Numbered from the stretch's first letter, positions 31,367 through 41,029 are shown. The stretch is DNA of 64,000 nucleotides from an uncultured Bacteroidales bacterium (GCA_902782465.1 CACZNH010000010.1:1-64000); one strand, 5' to 3'. Numbers and translations are program-made. Notes: generated by a model not told the origin, from the letters alone.

Positions 31367-33148
31367 TTACAACTTGTTCTCAGCTTTCAGGCGCTCACGC
31401 TCCACGTCGATGTAGAGCTCGTCGAGCTGCTTCTGGTCCACCTCGCTGGGGGCGTCGAGCATGACGTCACGGCCACTGTTATTCTTCGGGAAGGCGATGC
31501 AGTCACGGATGGTGTCCAGACCGGCCATAATCGAAACAAAGCGGTCGAAACCGAAGGCCAGACCTGCATGGGGAGGTGCACCGTACTTGAAAGCGTTAAT
31601 CAGGAAGCCGAACTGTGCCATGGCACGCTCGGGGGTGAAGCCCAGGATGTCAAACATCTTGGCCTGCAGCTTGCCGTCGTGGATACGCAGACTGCCGCCG
31701 CCCACCTCGATGCCGTTGCACACGAAGTCGTAGGCCTTGGCGCGAACGCGCTCGGGGTGCTCGTCGAGCAAGGGGATATCGTCGGGGTTTGGCATGGTGA
31801 ACGGGTGGTGCGTCGCCATCAGGCGCTGCTCCTCGTCGCTCCACTCAAACAGCGGGAAGTCCACAATCCACAGGCACTCGAATTTGTCCTTGTCCCTCAG
31901 GCCCAGGCGCTCGCCCATCTCCAAGCGCAGGGTGCACAGCTGCACGCGCGTCTTGTTGGCATTGTCGCCACTCATGATGAGCACGAGGTCACCGTCCTTG
32001 GCACCCATCTTCTCCTTGAGTCGCTGCCATACCTCAGGCTCGTAGAACTTGTCGATGCTGCTCTTGACAGTACCGTCGGCGTTGTACTTGACATATACCA
32101 AGCCCTTGGCACCCACCTGGGGACGCTTCATGAAGTCCACCAGACCGTCGAGCTGCTTGCGCGTGTACTCGGCACAGCCGGGAGCACAGATGGCACCGAT
32201 ATAGTTGGCCTCGTTGAACACGGGGAAGGTGCCGGTGCCCTTGAGCACGTCCTCGACCTCGACAAAGGTCATGCCGAAGCGGCGGTCGGGCTTGTCACTG
32301 CCGTACAGGCGCATGGCGTCGTGCCAGGTCATCTGCTCCAGTTTCTCGGGCAGGTCCACGTTGCGCACCTTCTTGAACAGGTGGCGAGCCAGGCCCTCAA
32401 ATACCTCGATGACATCCTCCTGGTCCACGAAGCTCATCTCGCAGTCAATCTGGGTGAACTCGGGCTGACGGTCGGCACGCAGGTCCTCGTCGCGGAAACA
32501 CTTGGCAATCTGGAAGTAGCGGTCAAAGCCTGCCACCATCAGCAGCTGCTTCAAGGTCTGCGGGCTCTGCGGCAGGGCGTAGAACTGGCCGGGATTCATG
32601 CGCGAGGGCACGATGAAGTCGCGTGCGCCCTCGGGGGTCGAACCAATCAGGATGGGCGTTTCCACCTCAAGGAAACCCTTATCATCCAGGTAGTTGCGAA
32701 TGAGGATGGCCATATCGTGGCGCAACTCCAGGTTGCGGCGCACGGCATTGCGGCGCAGGTCCAGATAGCGGTACTTCATCCTCAGGTCGTCACCACCGTC
32801 GGTGTTGTCCTCGATGGTGAACGGCGGCGTGATGCTCTCACTCAGGATGTTCAGCTTGCTGGCGATAATCTCGATGTCGCCAGTGGGCATGTTGGCGTTC
32901 TTGCTCGAGCGCTCGGCAACGGTACCCTCGACCTGAATCACATATTCACGGCCCAGGTGGTTAGCCTGCTCACACAGTTCTGCGTCCACCTCGTTGTTAA
33001 ACACGATTTGGGTGATGCCATAGCGGTCACGCAGGTCCACAAAGGTCATACCGCCCATCTTGCGGGTGCGCTGCACCCAGCCTGCCAGAGTCACGACTTC
33101 GCCCACATTGGCCAGACGAAGTTCGCCGTTTGTCTTAGTTCTGTACAT
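31367..33148 (-). CDS. aspS: Aspartyl-tRNA synthetase
   Basis: Class II aminoacyl-tRNA synthetase of the bacterial AspRS type, 593 residues. It has an N-terminal anticodon-binding OB fold ([20 protein letters not shown], about 22-41) and motif 2 around [19 protein letters not shown]. The bacterial GAD insertion domain follows, then motif 3 near the C-terminus ([16 protein letters not shown]). The start at 33148 ([11 protein letters not shown]) is chosen from the family N-terminus; the frame is open to 33244 but runs across the promoter region. Confidence 0.97.
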   Translation of the reverse strand: MYRTKTNGELRLANVGEVVTLAGWVQRTRKMGGMTFVDLRDRYGITQIVFNNEVDAELCEQANHLGREYVIQVEGTVAERSSKNANMPTGDIEIIASKLNILSESITPPFTIEDNTDGGDDLRMKYRYLDLRRNAVRRNLELRHDMAILIRNYLDDKGFLEVETPILIGSTPEGARDFIVPSRMNPGQFYALPQSPQTLKQLLMVAGFDRYFQIAKCFRDEDLRADRQPEFTQIDCEMSFVDQEDVIEVFEGLARHLFKKVRNVDLPEKLEQMTWHDAMRLYGSDKPDRRFGMTFVEVEDVLKGTGTFPVFNEANYIGAICAPGCAEYTRKQLDGLVDFMKRPQVGAKGLVYVKYNADGTVKSSIDKFYEPEVWQRLKEKMGAKDGDLVLIMSGDNANKTRVQLCTLRLEMGERLGLRDKDKFECLWIVDFPLFEWSDEEQRLMATHHPFTMPNPDDIPLLDEHPERVRAKAYDFVCNGIEVGGGSLRIHDGKLQAKMFDILGFTPERAMAQFGFLINAFKYGAPPHAGLAFGFDRFVSIMAGLDTIRDCIAFPKNNSGRDVMLDAPSEVDQKQLDELYIDVERERLKAENKL

Positions 33149-33202
33149 TGTAAAAAATTGTCTTTTTATGGTTGTTTGATCGTTCTTGTCGTTTAAAACA
33201 TA

Positions 33203-33210
33203 CAAAGTTA
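33203..33210 (-). promoter_or_regulatory. -7 element of aspS
   Basis: TAACTTTG on the minus strand, 54 bp upstream of the aspS start. A TTTG exists only 14 bases upstream, too close for the consensus. Confidence 0.4.
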
Positions 33211-33270
33211 CAACATTCTCGCCACAAATGTGCCTATCGGGCACAAAAAAAACGAAAAATGGCTTTTTTA

Positions 33271-33302
33271 TTTGGCATTCCGCTCAACTTGCACTACCTT
33301 TG
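33271..33302 (+). promoter_or_regulatory. Promoter of tRNA-Pro
   Basis: TTTG (33271-33274), 20 bases, TACCTTTG plus C (33295-33302): complete consensus, about 20 bp before the tRNA. Confidence 0.8.
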
Positions 33303-33322
33303 CACCGCTTTTAGCGAAAGTT

Positions 33323-33397
33323 CGGGGTGTAGCGCAGTCCGGTTAGCGCGCCTGCTTTGGGAGCAGGAGGTCCCTGGTTCGAATCCAGGTACCCCGA
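33323..33397 (+). tRNA. tRNA-Pro (anticodon TGG)
   Basis: The 75-base gene folds as a cloverleaf. The acceptor stem is CGGGGTG/TACCCCG with discriminator A, and the D arm contains AGTCCGGTTAG. The anticodon stem CCTGC/GCAGG encloses TTTGGGA with anticodon TGG, and the T arm is CTGGTTCGAATCCAG. No CCA is encoded. The segment 33398-33490 after it contains only an imperfect inverted repeat around GATAATCAAGC/GCTTGATTATC (33420-33451), which may end transcription. Confidence 0.97.
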
Positions 33398-33490
33398 CAC
33401 CGATAGCAAATGAGCATGCTGATAATCCAAGCAAACAGCTTGATTATCAGCTATTTTTTTATTTATATAAATCTGAATTTTGCACCTCTT

Positions 33491-34099
33491 TCACAGGTCC
33501 ATGCCGTCGAACAGCGTGGGTTGCGGCAGCAGCTGGAACGAGTGGCGATGATGGGGCGATGCGCCATACTGGGCGATGGCGGCGCGGTGGTCGGGCGTGG
33601 GATAGCCCTTGTTGCGCGCCCAGCCATATTGCGGGAATTCCTGGTCGAGCTGGCGCATGAACTCGTCACGATGTGTTTTTGCCAAAATTGACGCGGCAGC
33701 GATGCTGAGCATCTTGCCGTCGCCCTTGACGATGGTGGTGTGGGGAATGTCCTTATAAGGATAAAAGCGGTTGCCGTCAACGAGGATGCCCTCGGGACGC
33801 AGCTTCAACTGGTCCAAGGCACGGTGCATGGCGGTAATCGAAGCACGCAGGATGTTGATGCGGTCTATCTCCTGGGGAGAGACCATTGCCACAGCCCACG
33901 CCAGTGCCTCGCGCTCGATAATGGGACGCAACTGCTCACGCTGATGCTCGGTGAGCTGCTTGCTGTCGTTAATCAGGTCATTATGGAAATCGGGGGGCAG
34001 TATCACCGCTGCTGCAGTAACGGGACCCGCAAGGCACCCGCGGCCTGCCTCGTCACAGCCAGCCTCGATGCGCCCTGCTATCAGATAAGGTTGAAGCAT
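33491..34099 (-). CDS. rnhB: Ribonuclease HII
   Basis: RNase HII removes ribonucleotides from DNA. The 202-residue protein has the active-site start [14 protein letters not shown] (Asp and Glu near residues 17-18), the DSKQL motif, LVDGN with catalytic Asp near residue 107, and [21 protein letters not shown]. It follows the polyprenyl synthase gene by 2 bp and is probably co-transcribed with it. Confidence 0.96.
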   Translation of the reverse strand: MLQPYLIAGRIEAGCDEAGRGCLAGPVTAAAVILPPDFHNDLINDSKQLTEHQREQLRPIIEREALAWAVAMVSPQEIDRINILRASITAMHRALDQLKLRPEGILVDGNRFYPYKDIPHTTIVKGDGKMLSIAAASILAKTHRDEFMRQLDQEFPQYGWARNKGYPTPDHRAAIAQYGASPHHRHSFQLLPQPTLFDGMDL

Positions 34100-34101
34100 G
34101 G

Positions 34102-35079
34102 TCAGAGTTTACGCTCGATGACGTAGTCAAAGATTTCGCGCAGTTGGTCAACAGTCTCGTGGGGAGAATAGGGCGAGAGCACATCGTTGGCCTCGTCGCG
34201 CAGACGGTTCATCGTCTCGTAGGCATAATCAATGCCTCCGGCGCGCTTGGCAAAGTCAATCAAGCGGTCAATATCCTCGCTGCTGGGGCAATCCTTGTTG
34301 ACCAGCGCCAGCATCTCGTCACGCTCCGGCATGTCGTCACGACGCAACGCATAGATGAGCGGCAGCGTCACCTTGCCCTCACGCAGGTCATTGCCAGTGG
34401 GCTTGCCGATGACCGGGTCATTATAATAGTCAAAGGTGTCGTCCTTGATTTGGAAGCAGATGCCCAACAGGCGGGCATAACGGCGCAGCTCGTCAATCAT
34501 CGTCTGAGGCGCATCATTGGCATAGCCGCCCACCTGGGCACAGCACTCAAAGAGCGATGCTGTCTTGGCGCGGATGATTTCCATGTAGGTATCCTCGTCG
34601 ATGTTGTGGTTGCGGGCGATGTCCACCTGGTCAATCTCGCCCAGCGACAGGTCGCGTCCCATGTCAGCGAGGGCGCTCAGGATGCGTCCGTCGCCTGTCG
34701 CCACACCGCAGCGCAGTGCTCCCGTGACAAAGAAGTCGCCCACGAGCACCGCCACGTGGTTGCTCCACACATTGTTGATGGTGGGCGAGCCGCGGCGCTC
34801 CTTGGCCTCGTCGATGACGTCGTCGTGGATGAGCGAGGCATTGTGCAGCATCTCGAGGGCTGCGGCACCCTGCAACGCCTTCTCGTTGATGCCGCCAAAA
34901 AACTTGGCACTCAACAGCGTGACGATGGGTCGCAGCATCTTACCCTTGGTCTTGAGGTAAGTCGTCACGATGCTGTTAGTGAGTTCGCTACCACTCGTGA
35001 GTGTGGTAACGATGATGTCATTGAGGGCGTCCAGTTCAGGCCTCAATTGCTCCTGGATATGTGTCAACGATTTTGACAT
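34102..35079 (-). CDS. Polyprenyl diphosphate synthase (long-chain trans type)
   Basis: Makes the polyprenyl chain of menaquinone (or a related carrier) from FPP and IPP. The 325-residue protein shows both Asp-rich motifs: the first as [15 protein letters not shown] near residue 85, the second as [11 protein letters not shown] near residue 212, plus GKMLRP. Start 35079 (MSKSLTH) is preferred to 35097, because the latter lies upstream of the -7 element at 35086-35093 and could not be transcribed from it. With 35079, the mRNA would have almost no leader. Confidence 0.92.
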   Translation of the reverse strand: MSKSLTHIQEQLRPELDALNDIIVTTLTSGSELTNSIVTTYLKTKGKMLRPIVTLLSAKFFGGINEKALQGAAALEMLHNASLIHDDVIDEAKERRGSPTINNVWSNHVAVLVGDFFVTGALRCGVATGDGRILSALADMGRDLSLGEIDQVDIARNHNIDEDTYMEIIRAKTASLFECCAQVGGYANDAPQTMIDELRRYARLLGICFQIKDDTFDYYNDPVIGKPTGNDLREGKVTLPLIYALRRDDMPERDEMLALVNKDCPSSEDIDRLIDFAKRAGGIDYAYETMNRLRDEANDVLSPYSPHETVDQLREIFDYVIERKL

Positions 35080-35085
35080 GGCGTG

Positions 35086-35093
35086 CAAAGGTA
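35086..35093 (-). promoter_or_regulatory. -7 element immediately before the polyprenyl synthase gene
   Basis: TACCTTTG plus C on the minus strand ends only 6 bases before the ATG at 35079. Typical spacing from this element to the start of transcription would place the first base at or next to the start codon. No TTTG at -33. Confidence 0.5.
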
Positions 35094-35239
35094 ACAATAA
35101 TTCCCGTGCGAGTCACCATTTTTGAGAGTTATTTTTAAAAATTCACTCACTTCTGCAGCAACTGAAATTTACTTACAGCTGATTATTCTTAAAACAACAG
35201 ATTATTCTGATCTTTCTGATGGCATCCGCACACCGCTAG

Positions 35240-35267
35240 CCCCACGCTAAAGCGCAAAGCCGCTAAG
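35240..35267. repeat. 15-bp inverted-repeat partner, left
   Basis: CGCAAAGCCGCTAAG (35253-35267), preceded by CCCCACG, is the exact reverse complement of CTTAGCGGCTTTGCG at 38008-38022, which is followed by TGGGGG. The two flank the FISUMP gene. The rest of 35098-35311 holds nothing else recognisable. Confidence 0.45.
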
Positions 35268-35311
35268 ACATATATTATCTGCCACATCAACTATCACAAC
35301 AGGGGTGGTAT

Positions 35312-35385
35312 CGGCGTGTCGTCCGTCTTGGGGGCGGCGGCTTGGTGAGCCGCCTGTTCTCGCCCCCAAGCCGGACGACACGCCG
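35312..35385. repeat. Large triple-nested perfect palindrome
   Basis: Three stems are stacked in 74 bp: CGGCGTGTCGTCCG/CGGACGACACGCCG (14 bp), CTTGGGGGCG/CGCCCCCAAG (10 bp), and GGCGGCT/AGCCGCC (7 bp) with a 5-base loop. Only a few unpaired bases intervene. It is 38 bp past the stop of the FISUMP gene, so it could stop its transcription, but there is no T-run. Its architecture resembles the REP elements at 3.5-4.7 kb although the sequence differs. Confidence 0.8.
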
Positions 35386-35423
35386 TCGAGTAAAGCGCGT
35401 TTCCTCGTGTCGGGGCAAGGGTA

Positions 35424-37844
35424 CTAATTCTGAGATACACGCACAGCACGCACGGTAAACCCGTCGCTGCGGTCGTAGTTGCTCCAGTACACGCTGCCCG
35501 AATGGAAGTTCAGGCTGCACGCGTAGCCCGGGCTGCCGCTGCCGAGCGTGCGCGACCAATAGAAGCCCCACGAGCCCGCGCCGTAGAGGGAATCGCCCCA
35601 ACGGCTGCTCGCAGCGGGCAAGAACATGGTGTTACCGTTGGGACCCGTGACTAATTGGCCGTACACGCCGTTACGCTGAGTCCATTGCCAGGTGCATTTA
35701 TTACAAAGTTCCTCTTTTTGGTCGTAGGACGGCATGCGACCGCCAGGATAGTGGGAACAAGCCGCATCATCAGACGGATCCAGCTCAGTCTTGTTGTCAA
35801 CTGCACCGTAACTGCTGTTTGTGTTATACTTCGTCAAGTAGAAGTAGCCATTACTGTCTAATCCTCCCCACTTGTAGGTGCTCCAATCGTAGTAGTCCTT
35901 AGGCTCGGTCTCGCCCCAGGCGAAGTAGTCGCCGTAGTCCTCGGGGCTGCTTGCTCCCACGTTGCGCGTTGCCCAAATGGTGCCGCTGGGCAGACCCAGG
36001 TCAACCCAGTCGCCCTCCTCGTCCTCTTTTTCTATCTTGAAGTTGGCTCCCTTCCTGAAGATGTTGGTGCCGAAGATGGTTACGTAAGGGCACACGCGGT
36101 AGGTAGTATCCTTCTTGAGTCCAGAAGTTTCAATGTAGGCCTCAATGTACTGGGTCCTGTTGGTGGGCGTGAAGTCCGAGTCATATTGGGACTTCAGGCT
36201 GACAAACGTCCACGTGTCGCGGCTCTGGCTTGCCAAGCCATAGGCGAAGCCGTAGTCCTGGTCGGGCAGCAGCTGGTAGAACGGCTTGGTCAGGTCCATC
36301 GAGAAGCGCACCTGCTTGGTGTCCTTGGGCATGGGACTGTCGGGCGACACCTGGAAGTCGGCTACGGCAGGCGTGACGCCGCAGAAGTCGTAGAGCTGGG
36401 TTTCCAGCAGAGTGATGTCCTGCTTCCACTTGTAATTCTTCTTGCCGAGCTTGAACTTGGCTTCAAGGCCGATGTCCACGCCAGCTGAGAAAATCACCTG
36501 GTCGTTATAGTCCAGCTCGATGTCCTTCTTGAGGGTGATCACCAGATTGCCGTCGGCTTTGGCCCACGGGCTGATGGGCACGCCCACATTAAAGATGTCG
36601 TTGGCACCGTACAGGCTCACGTCAAGCGTGGGACGCACGGAGGCTTTGACGGAACCGTTGATACCCAGCTTGGCCGAGAACGACTCTTTCAAGCGGTCGC
36701 ACAAGTTGTCATCTCCCAGCGTACTGCACGAAAAGTTAGTGGTGAAGTTGTGGTTCTTGCCCGTAATGGGGTCAGGCGTTGGCGTATAGATGTAGCTGAA
36801 GCCGCCCTCGGCCTTGGCTGCCACCAACTTTCCTTTCAGAAAGATTTCGCCATTAAGGTCAATGGTCAGGAATACGTCGATGCGCGGCGTGAACACGATG
36901 GGGACGTAGCCCGCCATCACCACTACCGGCTTGAGGTTGACGGTAAACAGTTTGATACCGTCCTCACCCAGCAGGTGAACCGTCTGTTCGGCAGACAGTT
37001 TTCCCAGAATCTCGGCACTGACCTCGGCATTGCCTTTCAGGCCGATGCGCTGGACTTTCCTGTTGTGAGAGCTGTAGATGAAGTTCACGTCGAAGGATGG
37101 CGACAGCAGGGCGACGAAGGTCACTGGATAGTTCTTGTCCTGATCACCGTTAAGGGCATCGGCAGCCGATGCGTTGCCGATGAGTTTCCAGCCGCCTTTA
37201 CCGATCTTCACGCCCACCTTGATACTGGTGGAGAAGCCCACGCGCTGGGGTGCCTGGCCGGGTGCTTGGATGGTGACGTACTGGCCCTGCTCCTCCATGG
37301 GGACGGGCAGGTCGTAGTCGCCATCGGGGATCACCTCCTCGAGCGAGGCGTTGGTGGTGGTCATCACGCACTGACCACCGGAGGTCTGCACGCTCTCGAC
37401 ACGACGCAGGAAGCCCACGGGGGCAGTGGCGGTGATGCCGCTGACGATGATTTCACCCGATTTAGGGACGTTGCCTGGGTCGCAGGTGACGGTGACCGTG
37501 CCGTCGGTGACACTGATGACCTGACCCTCGCTGGGTCCATCCTCGCCATATACATGAACGACAGCCGGGGCTGTGTCTCCGTCAAGGATAATTGAGATGA
37601 TGGCGTTGACGTCGGTGATGTTGACCGCACCGTCACCGTTCACGTCGGCAGCGGCGGGGGCGGTATCACCGTCAAGGATGACATCGATGACCACATTCAG
37701 GTCAGTGATGTTGACCGTGAGGTCACCGTTGACGTCACCGTACAAGTTGGATTGCGCCGATAACGACAAGGGCCACAACAACAGCAGTGACAAGGCCAGC
37801 CGCTGCATCATGCGTGAGGATAAGATTGTCTTCATAGTGTTCAT
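35424..37844 (-). CDS. Secreted protein with N-terminal dockerin-like repeats and C-terminal FISUMP-type domain
   Basis: 806 residues. A signal peptide is followed immediately by two dockerin-like repeats (GDVNGDLTVNITDLNVVI and ADVNGDGAVNITDVNAII, about residues 36-85). A beta-rich middle region of about 500 residues is not recognised. The C-terminal about 190 residues begin WVDLGLPSGTIWATRNVGA and include YGDYFAWGETEPK, the hallmark of the Fibrobacter succinogenes major paralogous (FISUMP) domain, probably a surface-exposed fold. It may be a cell-surface adhesin-like protein. The start could also be the second Met (residue 4). Confidence 0.8.
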   Translation of the reverse strand: MNTMKTILSSRMMQRLALSLLLLWPLSLSAQSNLYGDVNGDLTVNITDLNVVIDVILDGDTAPAAADVNGDGAVNITDVNAIISIILDGDTAPAVVHVYGEDGPSEGQVISVTDGTVTVTCDPGNVPKSGEIIVSGITATAPVGFLRRVESVQTSGGQCVMTTTNASLEEVIPDGDYDLPVPMEEQGQYVTIQAPGQAPQRVGFSTSIKVGVKIGKGGWKLIGNASAADALNGDQDKNYPVTFVALLSPSFDVNFIYSSHNRKVQRIGLKGNAEVSAEILGKLSAEQTVHLLGEDGIKLFTVNLKPVVVMAGYVPIVFTPRIDVFLTIDLNGEIFLKGKLVAAKAEGGFSYIYTPTPDPITGKNHNFTTNFSCSTLGDDNLCDRLKESFSAKLGINGSVKASVRPTLDVSLYGANDIFNVGVPISPWAKADGNLVITLKKDIELDYNDQVIFSAGVDIGLEAKFKLGKKNYKWKQDITLLETQLYDFCGVTPAVADFQVSPDSPMPKDTKQVRFSMDLTKPFYQLLPDQDYGFAYGLASQSRDTWTFVSLKSQYDSDFTPTNRTQYIEAYIETSGLKKDTTYRVCPYVTIFGTNIFRKGANFKIEKEDEEGDWVDLGLPSGTIWATRNVGASSPEDYGDYFAWGETEPKDYYDWSTYKWGGLDSNGYFYLTKYNTNSSYGAVDNKTELDPSDDAACSHYPGGRMPSYDQKEELCNKCTWQWTQRNGVYGQLVTGPNGNTMFLPAASSRWGDSLYGAGSWGFYWSRTLGSGSPGYACSLNFHSGSVYWSNYDRSDGFTVRAVRVSQN

Positions 37845-37870
37845 TGGTTTTTAAGTTGCTATTTTGCCCA

Positions 37871-37878
37871 CAAATATA
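37871..37878 (-). promoter_or_regulatory. -7 element of the FISUMP gene
   Basis: TATATTTG on the minus strand, 26 bp upstream of the start codon; no good -33. Confidence 0.45.
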
Positions 37879-38007
37879 GCACATTTCTCTGAAAAACACC
37901 ATGTTTATTCCATATTTATTAGTTCAATTCGCGTCATTCGCATTAGCCCTGCAGGGTTCTAGATTTTTAGATTGCTCGGACAACAGGCCGATAAATAATC
38001 TTTTCGC

Positions 38008-38028
38008 CTTAGCGGCTTTGCGTGGGGG
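38008..38028. repeat. 15-bp inverted-repeat partner, right
   Basis: CTTAGCGGCTTTGCG followed by TGGGGG; exact inverse of 35253-35267 on the other side of the FISUMP gene. It lies in the 270-bp gap before polA, which otherwise contains only the polA promoter. Confidence 0.45.
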
Positions 38029-38058
38029 CGTTTTGACATCAAAGAGTTGGGGCTAAAT

Positions 38059-38091
38059 TTTGGCGGGTGTCAGAAAAAATGATTACCTTTA
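38059..38091 (+). promoter_or_regulatory. Promoter of polA
   Basis: TTTG (38059-38062), 21 bases, TACCTTTA (38084-38091); one mismatch to the -7 consensus. The start codon is 23 bp further. Confidence 0.6.
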
Positions 38092-38114
38092 TGGCGTGAA
38101 AAAAAGACACGAAT

Positions 38115-40967
38115 ATGGAACCCACTAAAAAATTGCTGCTCCTTGACGCCTATGCCCTCATCTTCAGGGCTTACTATGCGATGATTCGCAGTCCGCGCGT
38201 CACCTCAACCGGTATCGACACCTCGGCGGTGTTCGGTTTTGTCAACACCCTGCAAGACCTGCTCAAGCGCGAGCAACCGTCACACATTGCGGTTTGCTTT
38301 GACCCGCCAGGCGGCAAGACCTTCCGTCACGAGAGCTACGAGCCCTACAAGGCCAACCGCGACAAGACGCCCGAGGGCATCCTCGTCGCTGTGCCTTACA
38401 TCAAGCGCATCCTGCAAGCCTACGGCATCCCCATCTTTGAGGTCGAGGGCTACGAGGCCGACGATGTCATCGGCACCCTCTCGCACCAGGCTGAGCAGCA
38501 GGGCTTTTTCACATATATGGTCACGGGCGACAAGGACTTCGGCCAACTGGTGACACCCAACATCAAGGTCTTTGACCCGCTCAAGAAAGAAATCCTGGGC
38601 GTCGAGGAGGTGAACGCCAAATACGGCATCCACTCCCCTACCCAACTCATCGACATCCTGGGTCTGATGGGCGACAGCGCCGACAACATCCCGGGCTGCC
38701 CCGGCGTGGGTCCCAAGACTGCCGAGAAACTGATTCAGGAGTATGGCTCCATCGAGAACCTGCTTGAGCATACTGACCAACTCAAGGGCGCCCTGCAGCA
38801 AAAGGTAAAGGACAATGCTGAGCAGATACGCATGTCCAAATGGCTGGCAACCATTATCACCGACGTGCCGGTCACTCTGGACGCCGAGGCCTTGAGCCGC
38901 AAGTCCACCGACCTGGAAGCCCTGCGCACAGTGTTTGACGAGCTGGAATTCCGCACCCTGACCCAGCGCCTCATTGACGGCGGCGAAGCCAACGCTGGCC
39001 TCAAGAATGCAGAAACGCAAAATCCGGCCTCTCAAACCACTCCAGCTACTCCAGTTACTCCAGCAAATCCGACCACTCCAGCAAATCACCCCAAGCCCGC
39101 CCATGGCCAGCAGTTGTCGCTGTTCGACCTTGACGAGCCGGCAGCCGAAGCACAACCCGAAGTACCTAAATACCAGTCACTTGACAGCGTAGCACACGAC
39201 TACCGACTCATCACCTCGCCCCTCGAGGTGGCGACCGTGGTCAGCGACCTTGAGGATGCACCGCGCATCGCTGTCAGCATGGCGGGAGCGGGCGACAATG
39301 CCATGAACTTCAAAATCCTGAGTATCGCCCTGTGTGCCGCGCCACACAAGGCCGTGTGCATCAAGTGCGACGACAGGAAAGACATCCTGGCACCACTGGC
39401 ACCGCTGTTCGGCGGCAAGACGTGCATCGTCAGCAGCGACATCAAGCGCCTGATGGTGGTGCTGAACCAACACGGCATCAAGTTTACCGCACCCTACTAC
39501 GACACTTCCATCGCCCACTACCTGCTGCAGCCCGAGCGGGGCCATTCCACCGCCGAGGTTGCCTACGAGATGCTGCATTACACGGCCATCACCCTCGAGA
39601 GCCTGCTGGGTCCCAAGGGACGCAACCAACTCAAACCCCAGCAGTTAGCGCCCGAGGCCATCATGCGATGGGCATGCGAGAACGCCGACCTCACCCTGCA
39701 ACTCCCCGACGTGCTCGACAACGCCCTGCGTGAACAAGGTGCCTACCAGTTGTTGGCCGACATCGAACTACCTCTGGTCCAGGTACTTGCCAGCATGGAA
39801 CTGGCGGGAGCACGCATCGACGTGAAAGCGCTTAACGAATACTCGGTCACCTTGACCGAACAGATGAATAAATTGGACCAGGAATGCCAACAGTTGGCCG
39901 GGGTACCCTTTAACACGGCATCGCCCGCTCAAGTGGGAGAAGTGCTGTTCGACCACCTGAAAATCGACCCGAAGGCCAAGAAGACCAAGACTGGCCAGTA
40001 TAGCACCACCGAGGACATCCTGCTGAAGCTGCGCTTCCGCCATCCGCTGGTGGGCAAGATATTGGAACTGAGGGGCATCCGCAAGCTGTTATCGACCTAC
40101 GTCAACGCCTTGCCCGCCCTCATCAATCCCAAAACGGGACGCATCCACACGACCTACAACCAGACGGTCACGGCCACTGGGCGTCTGTCATCGACCAACC
40201 CCAACCTGCAGAACATCCCCGTGCGCAGCGACGACGGCAAGGAAATCCGCCGCGCCTTCATCCCCGCCGACGGCAACGTGTTCTTCAGCGCCGACTATTC
40301 GCAGATTGAGTTGCGCCTGGTAGCCGACATGAGCCACGACGAGACGATGCTCGACGCCTTTGCCCACGGCCATGACATCCATGCCATCACCGCAGCACGC
40401 ATCTACCACAAGCCACTTGAGGAGGTTACCGGCGACGAGCGCCGCAAGGCAAAAACGGCCAACTTCGGCATCCTGTACGGCATCAGCGCCTTCGGTCTGG
40501 CACAGCGATTGGATATCCCTCGCGACGAGGCCAAGATGCTCATCGATGGCTATTACACCACCTTCCCCAAGGTGCGCGACTATGTCGACCGCAGCATCGC
40601 CCAGGCCCGCCAAAACGGTTATGTAACAACACTTTACGGTCGTCGTCGCATGCTGCCCGACATCAATTCACGCAATGCCGTGGTAAGGGGGTTCAGCGAG
40701 CGCAATGCCATCAACGCGCCCATCCAGGGCACCGCTGCCGACGTCATCAAACTCGCCATGGTCCGCATCTTCAAGCGTTTCCAGGACGAGAGCATCCGAT
40801 CCAAAATGATTCTGCAGGTTCACGACGAATTGAACTTTGATGTCATCCCTAGCGAGCTGGAGACCGTTCAACGCATCGTCATCGAGGAAATGGAAGGCGT
40901 CTATAAGGGCAACGTACGCCTCACAGCCAGTCACGGCGCCGCCAGCAACTGGCTGGATGCCCATTAA
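38115..40967 (+). CDS. polA: DNA polymerase I
   Basis: Repair and lagging-strand polymerase, 950 residues. The N-terminal 5' nuclease is complete (LLLLDAYALIFRAYYAM, YEADDVIGT, GDKDFGQL, GDSADNIPGCPGVGPKTA, residues 1-290). A Pro/Thr-rich linker carries QLSLF (333-337), a canonical sliding-clamp-binding pentapeptide. The next domain (about 350-530) aligns with the 3'-5' exonuclease. However, the first motif (DTET in active enzymes) reads IAVSMAGAGDN, and the second lacks its Asn-Asp pair, so proofreading is probably lost. The polymerase domain is intact (FFSADYSQIELRL motif A, LQVHDELNFDV motif C). Confidence 0.97.
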   Translation: MEPTKKLLLLDAYALIFRAYYAMIRSPRVTSTGIDTSAVFGFVNTLQDLLKREQPSHIAVCFDPPGGKTFRHESYEPYKANRDKTPEGILVAVPYIKRILQAYGIPIFEVEGYEADDVIGTLSHQAEQQGFFTYMVTGDKDFGQLVTPNIKVFDPLKKEILGVEEVNAKYGIHSPTQLIDILGLMGDSADNIPGCPGVGPKTAEKLIQEYGSIENLLEHTDQLKGALQQKVKDNAEQIRMSKWLATIITDVPVTLDAEALSRKSTDLEALRTVFDELEFRTLTQRLIDGGEANAGLKNAETQNPASQTTPATPVTPANPTTPANHPKPAHGQQLSLFDLDEPAAEAQPEVPKYQSLDSVAHDYRLITSPLEVATVVSDLEDAPRIAVSMAGAGDNAMNFKILSIALCAAPHKAVCIKCDDRKDILAPLAPLFGGKTCIVSSDIKRLMVVLNQHGIKFTAPYYDTSIAHYLLQPERGHSTAEVAYEMLHYTAITLESLLGPKGRNQLKPQQLAPEAIMRWACENADLTLQLPDVLDNALREQGAYQLLADIELPLVQVLASMELAGARIDVKALNEYSVTLTEQMNKLDQECQQLAGVPFNTASPAQVGEVLFDHLKIDPKAKKTKTGQYSTTEDILLKLRFRHPLVGKILELRGIRKLLSTYVNALPALINPKTGRIHTTYNQTVTATGRLSSTNPNLQNIPVRSDDGKEIRRAFIPADGNVFFSADYSQIELRLVADMSHDETMLDAFAHGHDIHAITAARIYHKPLEEVTGDERRKAKTANFGILYGISAFGLAQRLDIPRDEAKMLIDGYYTTFPKVRDYVDRSIAQARQNGYVTTLYGRRRMLPDINSRNAVVRGFSERNAINAPIQGTAADVIKLAMVRIFKRFQDESIRSKMILQVHDELNFDVIPSELETVQRIVIEEMEGVYKGNVRLTASHGAASNWLDAH

Positions 40968-41021
40968 GAGTTTTTAGTTGTCAGTTGTCAGTCTTCAGCG
41001 GCAGCCGCATACTGCTAAAAC
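40968..41021. repeat. Heptamer-repeat hairpin C (short)
   Basis: Units TTTTTAG, TTGTCAG, TTGTCAG, TCTTCAG, then GCGGCAGCCGCAT, then a short inverse arm ACTGCTAAAAC. It lies directly after the polA stop, between convergent genes. Confidence 0.55.
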
Positions 41022-41029
41022 GATAAGCC

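Noticed and set aside
31568..33196. 542-residue open frame opposite aspS
   Set aside because: The same shadow effect; aspS is unmistakable on the other strand.
33323..33397. tRNA-Pro as an integration site of a mobile element
   Set aside because: No integrase and no repeated tRNA 3' end are seen in the window.
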